From: Coprinopsis marcescibilis
Lineage: Eukaryota; Basidiomycota; Agaricomycetes; Agaricales; Psathyrellaceae
Assembly: GCA_004369085.1 (NCBI GenBank)
Contig: ML210192.1
Span: 124,001 to 188,000, forward strand
DNA length: 64,000 bases
Direction: 5' to 3'
Part shown: positions 24,406-38,638 of the stretch, in pieces
Layout of the letters: each line of letters opens with the position of its first letter
Position numbering within the stretch: position 1 is the stretch's first letter
Program-made: the position numbers and the translations under genes
Notes under the pieces: model-generated
What the model saw: the letters and a program-made list of their open reading frames with translations, nothing else
Databases searched by the model: none
What the model was told of the DNA's origin: nothing

Positions 24406-26235
24406 ATGCGTTTGGCACTCTCTTTTATCACGCTTGTAACCGTTACAGCGGCTCTTGCTAACCCGCTTCGACGTCGTGTTCGGGGCGCCGGCTGCGCAAA
24501 CTCCACCGTCCTCGAGGAAACCCCAGAGACCAGACAGCAGAATGACCGCAAATGGGTCGTTGCCCACCATATGGTCGGAAACACCTTCCCATACACCAAG
24601 CAGGACTGGAGAGACGACATCGTCCTCGCCCAAGCCTCTGGTATTGACGGGTTCGTTCTGAACACCGGCAAGGAGACATGGGAGCCTGCTCGCGTTGCGG
24701 ACGCGTACGTCACTTTGGCAGATTACTTACTTCCAAATCTAATGAAGCCATCTATGCCAGGTATCAAGCCGCACTTGAATCGGGATTAGACTTCAAACTC
24801 TTCCTCTCCTTGGATATGGAGTGAGTGTCCTTGTTGTGTTGAAAAGAATTAACACAAGGCTGATGGGTGTTTAGATCTTTGAACTTTGATCAAGCCTGCC
24901 AGACCGTCGCAGGTGGCCAAGCTATTCGAGACCGTGTTACACCGTTCCTCGGACACCCTAACCAACTCAATATCAACGGAAAGGCAGTTATCTCGACCTT
25001 CTCTGGCCAACAGTGCACCTTTGGTCAAGGAAACGTTTTCAATGGTTGGAGAACCCAGTTCACTCAGCATGCCTCCCTCAACGGAAGGATCAACTTTATC
25101 CCTTCGTTCTTCATTGACCCAGCGACATTCGGTCAATACACTGGCATCATGAACGGCGACTTCAACGTATGTCCGCGGAGCTTCGTATGACTAGCGCCTG
25201 ATGTTAACGTCTTCTTGTTCAGTGGAACGGTGGTTGGCCCCTCGAAGTCACTACTGCATTTGCGCAGTCACAGCCCCCTCAAAGCCAGCCCAGCAACATT
25301 AACAACCCACTGCAGCGCGCCATTACCAGCCGAATTGGTTCTAGGAACTCGGATATCATCAACATCAACGGCCTCCAAGCCCTGGGACCAGATGCCCTCT
25401 TCATGGGTGCCGTCTCACCATGGTTCTTCACTCACTACTCTCCACAAACCTGGAACAAGAACGTGAGTTCATCTCCACTTCTGTTCCCCCTGCCGTCCTC
25501 ATGACCGTAATCTCCTTTGTCAGTGGGTATACGTCGCCGACCAGCATCTCTACAACAAGCGCTGGGAGTCTTTGATCCAATTCCGCAACGACTACGACAT
25601 TGCTCAAGTCCTCACCTGGAACGACTATGGTGAATCCCACTACATCGGTCCCGTCAAAGGTGGTATCCCCAACAGCCAAGCTTGGACTGACAACATGCCC
25701 CACACTGGTGAGCGCATTTAGCAGCATTCTGTTATCGACAATCACTGACGGCCAACGTCAGCTTGGCTCGACCTGACCAGGTACTACGCCACTGCGTTCA
25801 AGACGGGCTCCTACCCCGCCGTACAGAAGGATCAAATCTTCGTTTGGTCCCGCCCCCACGCCAGGGACGCTTCCTCCCCTGATTCCGTTGCTCGACCAGC
25901 CAACTATGAAGTCGTACGTCTCTCCTGCTATATAAACGCGTCAGTGATCACTGAGCTAACCTGTTCTTCAGTTGGAGGACGCTGTCTGGGTGACTGTTTT
26001 GACCACCGCGCCTGCAAGCGTCACTCTGGCGACCACCCCCGCCAACTCCCAGACCTTCCAGGTACCTGCTGGCCACAGCAAGCTCTCAATCTCCATCGCT
26101 CCTGGAGGCACCATTCGTGTCATCATTGCAAGAAACGGCGCCAACGTTGTCACTTTGACACCCAACTTTACGTTCACGAATACCCCACCCAGCTACAACT
26201 TCAACGTCCTTGTCGCCAGTGCACGGGCACCTTGA
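24406..26235 (+). CDS. Glycoside hydrolase family 71, endo-1,3-alpha-glucanase (copy 2)
   Basis: Seven exons (24406-24704, 24761-24820, 24875-25166, 25223-25462, 25524-25707, 25762-25913, 25972-26235) give 496 residues. The signal peptide LALSFITLVTVTAALA is followed by a basic RRRVRG pro-region that copy 1 lacks. GH71 landmarks are VVAHHMVGNTFPYTKQDW, GIDGFVLN, LFLSLDMESLNFDQAC, NGWRTQFTQHASLNGRINF, FMGAVSPWFFTHYSPQTW and VLTWNDYGESHYIGPVKGG. The C-terminal 88 residues form a Thr-rich beta module that starts LEDAVWVTVLTTAP. All introns have good GT-AG borders. It is clearly a paralogue of copy 1, from an older tandem duplication. The role is cell-wall turnover or mycophagy; which of these is not decidable here. 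Confidence 0.95.
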
Positions 26236-26479
26236 ATTGTCGACAGCAGTTGCTCTAGTTTATCCAGATCACAACCTATATCGAAATTATACCACATCAT
26301 AGCTTTGAACTTACTACTTACTGTATGAAGTTGCTGATTGAGAATTTGTGGCTTGCTCGGTCAAGGAACACACTAGTACTAGTAGCGTCCAGGCGATGCA
26401 TACCTAATAATAACACCCTCACGACCATCACCACAACGGACCACCACAAAAAATGCTATCATTATCAGCAGCAAGAAGC

Positions 26480-27807
26480 CTAGAAGATGGGTATGAAATC
26501 TTGAATCCTGTCCTTCGCATCTTGCGCAATGCACTCTGCAATCCAAGTCAAATTCCTGATCTCCTGTTCCTTCAGCTTGATGAAGCTGAAGAAGACACCA
26601 TACTGGAATTGTTGCAAGAACGCCTGTTTGTTGAGGAAAACTTCCATTCGGAAGAACCTGTCTTCGAGCTGTGTCGCAGCAGCGAGTTCATCAATCCCGT
26701 TCCCCTGCGCAGCAGCTGCGATGTCGTTGAAGAAGGTGCGATATTCGATGACGTTCTCACAGGCGTTTCGGACCTGCTCCATATCATCAGCCTTGGCCAG
26801 CTGGTTGTTGCCTTCAGGCCATAGTCGACCGATGGATGGGAACAGCTTAGCTCGCTGCTCCTTTGAGAGTTCCGTGTTGAAGGAGTTGATGGTGATGTTC
26901 ACTGTGCGTCTGTCGGCTTCGAATGCAAGAATCTTGTGCATAACTTCTGCGGTTGGGTTGCCCAATGTTGAGCAGAACCGGTCAAAGTCTTCGAGGTATG
27001 CTTTGTAGACTGTGTTACGGATGATTTCGATGTTGAGGTCGTCGAGGTCGTTGGCGGAGAGGCATTCACGGAAGTAAGGGGCTAGCAGATGGGTTAGTTC
27101 TGCTGTTGGCGGAGAAGAAAACGTGGTGGCTCACCAAGAGGTGTTTCGACAAGTACACTCTGATAGAGCTCCTCTACCGTTGTCGCAACGCAGAGAGCAG
27201 GCATGGATTCGAAGACACCCAACGGATGGCAGCGCTCGAGAAGCTCATGCGTATCCCGTTCGTGCAGAGTTCCCGTAATCAGGAGTATGATATTGTCGAT
27301 CATGTATGAGTACCTGAGGACGCACTCTGTCAGCAGCCGGCGCACTGGAATATGTTGTGCAGACTGAAACGTACGTGATATATTCGAGGAACTTGGACAA
27401 GGGCTCGACAGCATTGGCCCGTAGATAGTTGAATTGGTCAACGAGAATCTGCGTGGCCTTGTCCGCAATCGTCGAGGTCGCAAGCGGAAGCGGTTCGTTC
27501 GATAGGAAACCTCCATAGTCAGTTGCCGACAACTGGGTTCGGAAATCTGGATATTACCGAGCAATACGTTTCGTCAGTACTTCCAGATTTCACGATACGC
27601 TCCTAGATCGTTGCTCTGGCGGCCGCACCTTCGAGAGTTTCGCATTGTGTCAAGTTGGCGTACTGGGTCTGCGAGAGAATTCCAGACTTGTATCCTCGTA
27701 CGACGCCTTCGAGAAAGCCAGTATCAATCTATAAAATAGCGAGCATTAGCACTCTGTGGCGTCCTGGAAATCTTACTATTACTCACGTTGAAGAACAATG
27801 CCTCCAT
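26480..27807 (-). CDS. VMA6: V-type proton ATPase subunit d (V0 sector)
   Basis: Peripheral V0 subunit that couples the central rotor of V1 to the proteolipid ring on vacuolar and endosomal membranes. The ATG is at 27807; exon 1 is only 21 bases (27807-27787, MEALFFN), and exon 2 is 27728-27629, encoding [20 protein letters not shown]. Later exons carry [38 protein letters not shown] and PYFRECLS. The last exon covers [17 protein letters not shown] and ends in the highly conserved [19 protein letters not shown] and DFIPIF. Length is near the family's usual 350 residues. It converges on GH71 copy 2 (244 bases between stops). The proteolipid gene VMA3 is also in this window, 34 kb away. Confidence 0.96.
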
Positions 27808-28088
27808 ACTCGTCGTCACCGTCTAAAGTTGCCGCTGCATTGCTCGCGCCTGCGATCACTCCAGCTCACTGCGAGCCAGATTTGGTGAGGAAGTCTCACG
27901 CTCTGCCAAGTCGATGCCAAGGTTTACCTCCGGCTTGGCGAAGAGGGTCCGTGCTCATTCAACATGGTATAGAACGGCACTTGAAGAGATGGCAGAGACT
28001 GACACACAGTATGTACAAGACAATTACAAAAAACACAATTATACAGCGTTATATCGACCAAGTAGCTCCGGCTTATTAGGCAACACTT

Positions 28089-30299
28089 TTACCTATACCT
28101 CAAGTTCCTCATCCTACCAGTGGCAGCACTCTGGAACTTGCTCGTCTCTCGTCTCAGCCTCCTGCTCGCTCGCTCTCTCTCAACCTCCCTCCTCTCCAGG
28201 TCCTCAGCGGTAAGCAAGTCGAACGAAGTCGAAAATTCTTCCGCCTCTGCCCAATCTCGCCAAACACTCCTGAGGACCTTGGGCCCACGTCCATCTCTTG
28301 GTGCACGTCCCCATCCCAGCCCAAGGCCTGTCTTGTCCTTGAGCAAGCTGTACCCACTCCGATCGCGTTTTTCTGGCTGAGCACCTTCTCCAAGAGCAGG
28401 AGTCGCCTCCTTGTTTTCTCCGGTAGCTGCTGGTCCAGCCGGTCCAATGACCCCCCACTCGATCGCATCCCGCTTGTGCTTGACAAGCTCTTCGTGCACA
28501 GCGTGTGCCACAAGAGGAATAGCCTCGCCCGTCAGTCCCAGCTCCTTGCATAACGTGCGAGCAAACTCTTCCGGCGTGAGTGGAGACAAAAGGTCCCACT
28601 CGATATGATCCAAAAGATGATGGTTGGCGATCTGCACGTCAATCTACATTCGAGGGCAAAATCAGAACGACTTTCCAAGCTTCTGAAGCAAAAAAAACAT
28701 ACACTCAGAATGACTCTGCACTCTGGCATCTCATCTCCTCCCTCTCCCAGATCATCCGGCTCGACAGCAGCGTCCATTCCAATATCCATGAGCGCCACAT
28801 CCTGATACTCCTCCAACTGGGCTTTGATCTGATTGGTAACAGTCTCAACCCACGGCACCAAAGGCAAGTCCAAGTCATTGCAGAAAATTCGAGCAAACGC
28901 CTCGGGCCTGATCAGCTCTTCATGAATATTCCACGCAAAGCAATCGCGAACCCGGTGACTGTCAGTTTCGAATTCAACTCGAATGGGCACAAGCGAGCTT
29001 CGCTTGTACGCCTGGACCAAGACGCTATCGGGTGGTCTGCCCGATGTTAGCCTAGAGATAGATCAAACGCGAGCAAAAAAACTCACGGATAGTCATGTCC
29101 CGTCGGACCACCAACCCCCATCGGCACAGGCTTGGGCTTGATAAGCCTCGAAGGAGGTACCATACCCAAATAACTCTGATCCAGCTCTGCCTTTTGCACC
29201 TGAGGCGCCGGCGACGAATAACTGCTCCCCGCCCCCGCCGCATTCCCAAACACCCCCAAGGACCCGCCCCTCCCTCCCTGCTGCTGCTGCTGCTGCAGTC
29301 TCGTACCAACAACCGCACCCCTCCCCTCCCTATTCGTCGCAAACTCTGAATCATCAGAGTCCAACTCGCCCGCATCCGGAAGATCATCACCAGACCCAGG
29401 ATCCGCATAATTAATCACCGCTCCCCGTCTCGACGGACGCCCGGTGCCGCCAAGCAGCGCCGACGTCGTAGACGCGAACACGGGCTGCATGAGCAGCGAC
29501 ACGCCCGTCTTCATGCGCGACGCGTACGTCGACTGCAGGGCCTGTGGCGTCGTCGGTAACGGTGCCTTTGGAGGATTCGAGAACGCCGAGTGCTGCTGGA
29601 TGGGCTGGATGGGGCCTGCGGCTGCTGCTTGGGGGTACTGCGACTGCTGCTGGAGGTTTTGCACAGGTATAGGCATCATAGGATGCGAGTAGATAGGCTG
29701 GACGTAGGACGTCGCTCCTGAAGGCTGCTGCTGCTGCTGAACTCCACCCGCGACGGCTGTGGGGGGTATAGGCATCGCAGGTGCAGGCGTAGTCGGCGTT
29801 GGCGTCGCACTTCCCGCGTTCCTCGTGCTCCTCGCCCTCGTCGGTCGTGTAGACACAGAGGCAGCACCAGCCCTCGGCGCAGGACTCGCAGAAGTCGACC
29901 ACGCTTGCACATTCCTCATATACGCCAGCCCTAGTAAATTTCCAACCAAAAATTCCAAGTCAGTTCAACCACCCAACGCGTTAAAACTTTCGAGCTTTGC
30001 ATATGCTCGTAGCTGAAGAGCCTCGGTGCTTGGCACGTACCCTTGTTTGGAGGCGCTTGGGGCGTAGGAGCTGCATATGCTGTCGATGCTCCAGGAACAA
30101 GATTCGCAGCGGTCGCAATCTGAGACCAAGTTTGTCGAAGTTGGTTATCAGTCATGCCTCGCATATCGATTGTCGTCCCCGCTGGGGGTATACCGACAGC
30201 TGCACTGGACCCTGCTGCTGGCATCGCTGGTGTCGCAGGCGTCGGTGTACCGGTCGTCGGTGTGGTCGAGCTGCCAGACGCCCCTTGATTGTCGGCCAT
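28089..30299 (-). CDS. SNF5: SNF5/SMARCB1/Sfh1-family chromatin remodeller subunit
   Basis: Core subunit of SWI/SNF- or RSC-type ATP-dependent nucleosome remodelling complexes in the nucleus. The ATG at 30299 begins a Thr/Pro/Ala-rich N-terminus. A second long exon (down to about 29083) is low-complexity, with polyglutamine runs encoded by CAG/CTG repeats near 29279-29300 and 29730. The SNF5 domain follows as two repeats: repeat 1 includes SSLVPIRVEFETDSHRVRD and WNIHEELIRPEAFARIFCND; repeat 2 includes IDVQIANHHLLDHIEWDLLS and TPEEFARTLCKELGLTGEA. The C-terminal part (WGRAPRDGRGPKVLRSVWRD, then an Arg/Glu-rich tail) fits fungal members. I cannot separate Snf5 from Sfh1 orthology by eye. Confidence 0.93.
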
Positions 30300-31086
30300 T
30301 TCCGTCGTTTATCGTCGTTTTCCCTTGAAAGAAGGATTTTCGCAACGTCGCTAGGGCCTGCGTTGGAGTTTTGAAGGGGTTCCCCAAGGAGCGTAGAAGG
30401 AGTAGAAGAGAGCACGAATTCAAGAAGAAATTTCAGATGGACACATTCAAGTTGATGATGATCGCAACAACTTGAAGGACAGCTGTAATCCTCCCTTCAA
30501 CGCGTCGCGTCACACGGTGGCAAAATTGTCATGCATCTCAGTTTTCTAACTCAAGCCTCCACGAAAAATATGACATTGTAGGAGGAATAACGAGCAATGG
30601 TGGTGATGGCAGCTAGCTATATACATCTGTCCATATGCATGCGTATATAGATGAGGTCGTAAACGATGGGAGGGGGAGATGGAACAATCCATGCATGATG
30701 AGAGAAACAAGAGACCGAGAGTACATATCATACAGTAGCCACAAAAGACGTCTATGATGGATAAAAGAAAAGAGAGATGGTGATCTGCGTGAGAGCATTA
30801 TAACAGTAATAGTAGGGAACGGGGAAAGCGGAAATGAACATGGGGGTGAGATACATGAGAAAGCAAAGGGAAGAAACTCTATGTGCAAGTGAGCATGGTA
30901 TAACATAAATAACTACGTAATAAGCCTTCGTCGTGAGTCGTGAGGGATGGTACGATCAGAGAAGTAGAAAAAAGTGCACGCGACCCTCCAGGTGGAGAGC
31001 CAAACGTGGCGTCTATGATTTTGAATAAATATGTCTGGAAAGCATAATGAAAAAGTCCGATGGTGGGATGGGAGTATGGTAAACGC
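30300..31086. other. Intergenic region
   Basis: About 790 bases between the SNF5 start and the Mig1/CreA stop. It probably contains the SNF5 promoter and the 3' UTR of the repressor. No other feature was recognised. Confidence 0.5.
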
Positions 31087-33668
<2,582 letters not shown>

Positions 33669-34798
33669 TTTTGCTAGGATTTAGCTATGACTAGAGTGGA
33701 TATAAGTACCTGTTAAGTGGAGGAATAAGTCCGGGAAAGGGCCGACTGCTCTCGCTGCAGAAGACAACGAATCGCGTAAACGTGGGGAACCAAGGCAATT
33801 GAACAGCAGCCATAATTATTTTTGACATTTAGCTGTTCCCCGACTCGGCCCGAAGCTCCCCACCTGTTTATCGATCTGTCCATCTGGGGAAAGCAGCGAC
33901 GCATGTGTAATGCCGCCACGTTGTCCATTCCCTTTCCCTTCTTACCCCACACCCCGATCAACCTGTTCATTTCTTTTTCAGGCATGTGAATCCCTCTCTA
34001 TATTCCGCCAAATACTATATCTTCGGAACTATCCCATACGATATCTCTTGTTTTCTCGGATAATTTCTTCGTCCCATTTTTTAAACGTGCTCCTTCCTCG
34101 AATTGCACATACTGCCCACACGCTCCTCTGATCGGCAACGCCAACTCTCTTTTTGAGATCATGCTACACCCGGGTCCTCGTGTCCTCCCCATAGAAGTAC
34201 CATCCACCGTGCGCGAACCATAGACTGCAGTATATCCGTGCCCTCGGAGACAACAAATTAAACACCCAATCCCACACCGCGACAAGAACAGCTAACGTCA
34301 TCTCTTATCTCAATTGAACCCACTTCATCCTCCTCGAGCTATTTTGGCGCGCTATCAGCCCTCGCCTGCCAACAGTTTGCAGGCAGATCTTGCCATTTCC
34401 TGACGCTTTGCTTTTGAACGACAATCAAACCCCGGTCTTGTACCCCAAGCGCTTATTTTCAACACCTTGCTCTACCCTAGACCCCAAAGATAATTTCCCA
34501 TTGATAACGGCTTCTTTCCTCTCATACTTGGCTAGCACGCTCATTGCCTAGGTCTCACCCATTCTCGTCCCTACTCGAGACTCCGCCCAATTCTTCCACA
34601 AGACTTCTTCGAGGTCTCGTTCCTGGACTTGTCCAGATCTAGGCCTTTTCTCCGAGTTTCTCTCGTTCGACTTCCCCGCTCTCTCTCAGTCCACTCGTCA
34701 TCAGACGTTCCACACTAATCCTCTACCCAAAGAACCCCTTGTTGACTACAAACGACTATAATTAGATCCTTGACTCGCATCCTCCGATAACGGCTCGT
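33669..34798. other. Long divergent leader / promoter region
   Basis: About 1.1 kb between the repressor's ATG (minus) and a possible gene at 34799 (plus). The plus strand from about 33920 is strikingly C+T-rich with few purine runs, as in long 5' leaders of regulatory genes in fungi. No RNA gene was recognised. Confidence 0.5.
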
Positions 34799-35528
34799 AT
34801 GATAAACACCGTTTTCAGTGCCGACGATTTTCTCTCCAGCCGCATATCTCGGGATAAAACCCCGGCTTACCCCAAATATGCCCTCAACAACGTTCTTCTC
34901 AGAGAAGAATCATCAAAGTAAACGTGCGTCTGAGAGCCTGCCTTGGACCGCTGTTCACTATTCGAGGCAACACCCTCTTTCGACTATGGCGAACGGAAGT
35001 TCGGACTTTGGAAAGAGAACCCCATCCAAACGGAGTTTCTCCCGATCGTTCAAGGCCTTTTCCAGAACTTTTGGTAGCGTCTGCAAAATCTCTCTGAAGT
35101 TGGTGGCACTTCTCAGGGTTGATGGTCAAACGACCTCCTCAGGGGTTAAAAGGGTACGAATTAATTTATATTTCCAAGTCAGCGAACGCTCACCCCTACC
35201 CCATTACTCTGGTAAGACTCTGAAATTTGAGATGCTTTATGCTCACTTCCTTGTTAAAGCACTTCCAGCGGCCATCACGACTTGCCATCACACAAGTTCT
35301 TCTTCAAGATCTTCGCGCCATTCCCAATTCCGAATCTCTTCCCGCGTTGGGCAAAAGGAGAAACGAGACGAGTGGAGCAAAGACGTCTTCTTTTTTTCTC
35401 GATTCAATTCATTCGGGAGGACATACAATAATCTGGGGAAGATGGCATGTTCAATAGAAATGGTCACCGTCGGCTCTTCCCAGGTTCGTTCGGAAAACTG
35501 CGAGAGAAAAGAGGGTGGTCCTAATTGA
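34799..35528 (+). CDS. Possible unknown multi-exon gene (5' part)
   Basis: An ATG at 34799 opens a 40-codon frame with protein-like sequence (DDFLSSRISRDKTPAYPKYA then LNNVLLREESSK). It either stops at 34919-34921 or, more interestingly, uses a GTAAAC donor at 34918 with an acceptor near 34967. That join enters the frame reading QHPLSTMANGSSDFGKRTPS followed by a Ser/Arg/Lys-rich stretch. Further downstream several frames are open and I cannot chain exons with confidence; the right limit given is that of the longest frame. No known domain was recognised. Alternatives are an upstream ORF in a leader, or a nuclear low-complexity protein. Confidence 0.35.
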
Positions 35529-38500
35529 GGATGGAAGACATGTAATTTTGCGTCACCCTTAGCTTAGCACTCGGAAGAACCTGCCTGGTGAGCTGACTAT
35601 TTTTTTCCTGGTTGGTTGACATCCCAGCAGATGTTGTAGTGTTGGAGACCAACTGCCAGACACAGAACCCCAAAACCATCACAGTGCCGTACGTGCTATT
35701 TAGAAGCCGTTAGATATTTCTGTCAGCGTGTTTGTTCGAGTCGTCTGGGAAAGCGAATTCCCGATGTTGAGAGGATAGAGTGGAATTCGAATGACAAGTT
35801 CTCAGCAGAAGACGCCGCCGCTATTGTTGGTCGCCGTTGGTCTCCTGTGGCGTCTCCGATCAGCGAGTTAGGTTGGTCAGCGCCAATTGGCGACTAGATT
35901 TTGAGAAAGCACTGTTTCTGGGTGAGTCCATCCTTTCAGCTCCTTGACTCAAAAAGCCGCGTCTACTCTAATCAAAAACTTTGACAAGTCCTGGCATATT
36001 TCTCCCGAGTCCCAATATACAAGCAACATCTGGTTCGGAATGATAGGTATAACAGTCGACAAGCCCTGGAGCCTCTCTTATGCAAGAATAGCTTCGGATC
36101 CTCTGACCATGGCCAAGCTCACCCAGTACCCTGGCTCAGTGTTACCTCAACCTTTCGAACACTACCAAACATTACGGCCGCCACCACAGTGGGATTCTCG
36201 ATAACACAATTCACGGAGTTCGAGCGAATTAGGGACTGCCTTCGGCAGGTGCCCTTCACCCCTCTTGTGAATGATATCGAGGCGACCCTGGGTGTCTTGC
36301 CATTCTAAGCGCGGTTCGGCGGTTCGAGTTTCTCTATCTCCGGTACAGCATAGGGGCTGGGGCTCCATGGACGGAGGGTAGTGGGATATCAGACATCGTT
36401 CTGTTCTTCCTCGGGATAGGTGGCAAGCTATCTGCGCTTCTGCGTTCGCTTCCCAAGTTGGGTGTGACTGCAATAATTAGTGCACGTGCAAGCAGACTTA
36501 TCCCCCCGACCCGACATCGGAAACAGGGACACGGCCATACCGGCCTCCAGTTAATGTATTCATGAATTCACCTTGGGTTCATATTCAGATACATATATGT
36601 CATTTAGTTCTCGTGAAAGTCCAGGCGCTGTTGACAGTGCGCCGGTTAACTTGCTGATCCTTCAGCCGATGGCGGGGTTGGGGCGCCACGGTGCGTTTAG
36701 ACCCGAGTCGGGTGGGGCAGTAGGCGGGAACCGCGCTTGTGATTTGGACTAATCGAGGGAGTCGGCGAGAAACGGCATTTGCGTTCTGCGTCTGGATAAG
36801 ACCTCGGAGACGTGTAGTAGAGGTGTGCTTCTTCGGTAAGGACGTGTTCATTTCCAGGGCCTTCATTGACTTGCGTGCGCCACCACACATATGTAGCCGC
36901 AGTGCTGCCTCTTGGCAAATTTCATTCTCCACGAGGTTGCCTTGTGCCGTTTGAATGTCGCGCTTCTTCTCAAGCTGTGTGCTGCCCATTCACGCGAATA
37001 GCGTGTCTGAATCCTCAGCCCTGCAGGGTAATTCCCCAGTCTGTCTTTCTGGATTCTCGCAATCACCGACGTAGGCACGATCGTGTCAGGGTTGTTAGGA
37101 TATAGTAGCTGTTGTATGTATTTTCCCGGCGGTAAGTGATACGATGTGTCGAACAAGCTGTTGTGACACGCCCACGCCACGATGTCTAATGTACATAGTC
37201 AGGCTCCCATGTATTGTCGAATCCCAGTCTTGATATTACTTGAAACCCAGAGTACGTCGGACGTGATGGGTTCGCGCGACTAGTAGTCAAGCTGTTGTTT
37301 GTTCAGGGTTCAGGTCATTATTAAACACATGTGTATACTGTATGCACTAGCCCGATTAAAACACAATGGCAAGTACATTATTTAACACTCTTGCATAAGG
37401 GTTAGGTATCTGTGGACGTAACGGGTTATGCTAGTCTCCCGGCGCCTGTTCAGTCACAAAACACCTACAGAACCATAATTTTAGCTTTAGAGAGAAGTGA
37501 TTTGGAAGCCTAACAGTAATCGAAGAGCGGCGACGTTGGTACCTCCGTCATCTAATCCATCCGACCTTTAAGTATAGATGTTCATCGTGACTTTCCAACT
37601 TGGCTTGGTTCTCACAACAGCTCACGTCTTTTGAAATCATCTAAAACTGTTGAAGTGCCGTGTGTCACAAGTCCACTCGAGGGCTTCGAGAAGATACGAA
37701 TAGACGCAAGCACTCGCATCTTCCAGGCGGAGTTTCGGACGCAGACGTTTATTTTGGCTGGAGCAATCTAGGGTCCAAACCAGTGAACAGGTAATAACCA
37801 ACAAGTACAAGGGGCGAAATCCAAAGAATTTCGTAGTAAACGCGCAAAAATCTCTCGGTAGAATATCGTGTCTCGTAACCCCTCAAAGAAAGAGGAAACT
37901 CCCGCCTGGGGTCAACCCTTGACCTGCTGCTCTAAAAATTTATCTTTCGTGTATCACACTCCCCTCGAAGAACGCGTCCAGTGACCTGGAGAAATCTCGG
38001 AGGACGTGCGCCGTGACTGCCACTGGTCAGGCATTCTAGGGCTCAGACGACGTGTCTTCTCTCAAGATCTTTCGAAAAATCTTGGGAGAGAGATGTCCAT
38101 TAGGGACGCCTTGTTAGAAAGGTCTTGGTGGAAATTTTAGGGGCTATACGTACGGTGTTCCCCCGATTGCCATGGGGAGATACTAGGGTGTTTGTGGAAA
38201 GGTTTATTTTGAGAACCGTAGCTAAGAATGGGTGACAGTGACAGCTCTTGGCCGTGGAGAGTAATTAAATAATTTGGAGTCCTCAAGAACTTCTTGGCTG
38301 GGAGAGGGACAACGACGACGGGATTGCCATCGAACTCCCCTTCAGACAGGCGAAGAAAACGATTTCATAGGTTGGCTGAAGCTAAAAGCTTATTTAAAAG
38401 GGGTATTTCTCCGAGATTAAGACCTCTCCACCCCATCTACAGATGCAAAGTCCTCTTGACCTGGTCCAAAGACCTCTCAGAAGGCTCAAAGTGGTTTTGA

Positions 38501-38638
38501 AGGGGAAGCCCTGAACAAGTCCTTACATAATAGCCCCTAGAATCGGGAAATGCCGATCGCTCCCTGATCAAGTTTGACCGTGACGTCCTCCTTCCGCACC
38601 ACCAACATCGATGACTGGCGGCTGAGCTGTAGGTCTCA
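35529..38638. other. Gene-poor stretch
   Basis: About 3.1 kb with only short frames on either strand. None shows a recognisable domain or a consistent exon series. No repeat array, element end or tRNA was seen. It may contain the 3' part of the unknown gene that starts near 34.8 kb. Confidence 0.45.

Noticed and set aside
29411..29902. Minus-strand 163-codon frame rich in Cys and Ala inside SNF5
   Set aside because: It overlaps the SNF5 low-complexity exon in another frame and has no coherent domain; the SNF5 frame is supported on both sides.
36600..37180. Cluster of short frames on both strands in the gap before the WD40 gene
   Set aside because: They overlap one another in all frames without splice logic or domain signals, as expected for random sequence.
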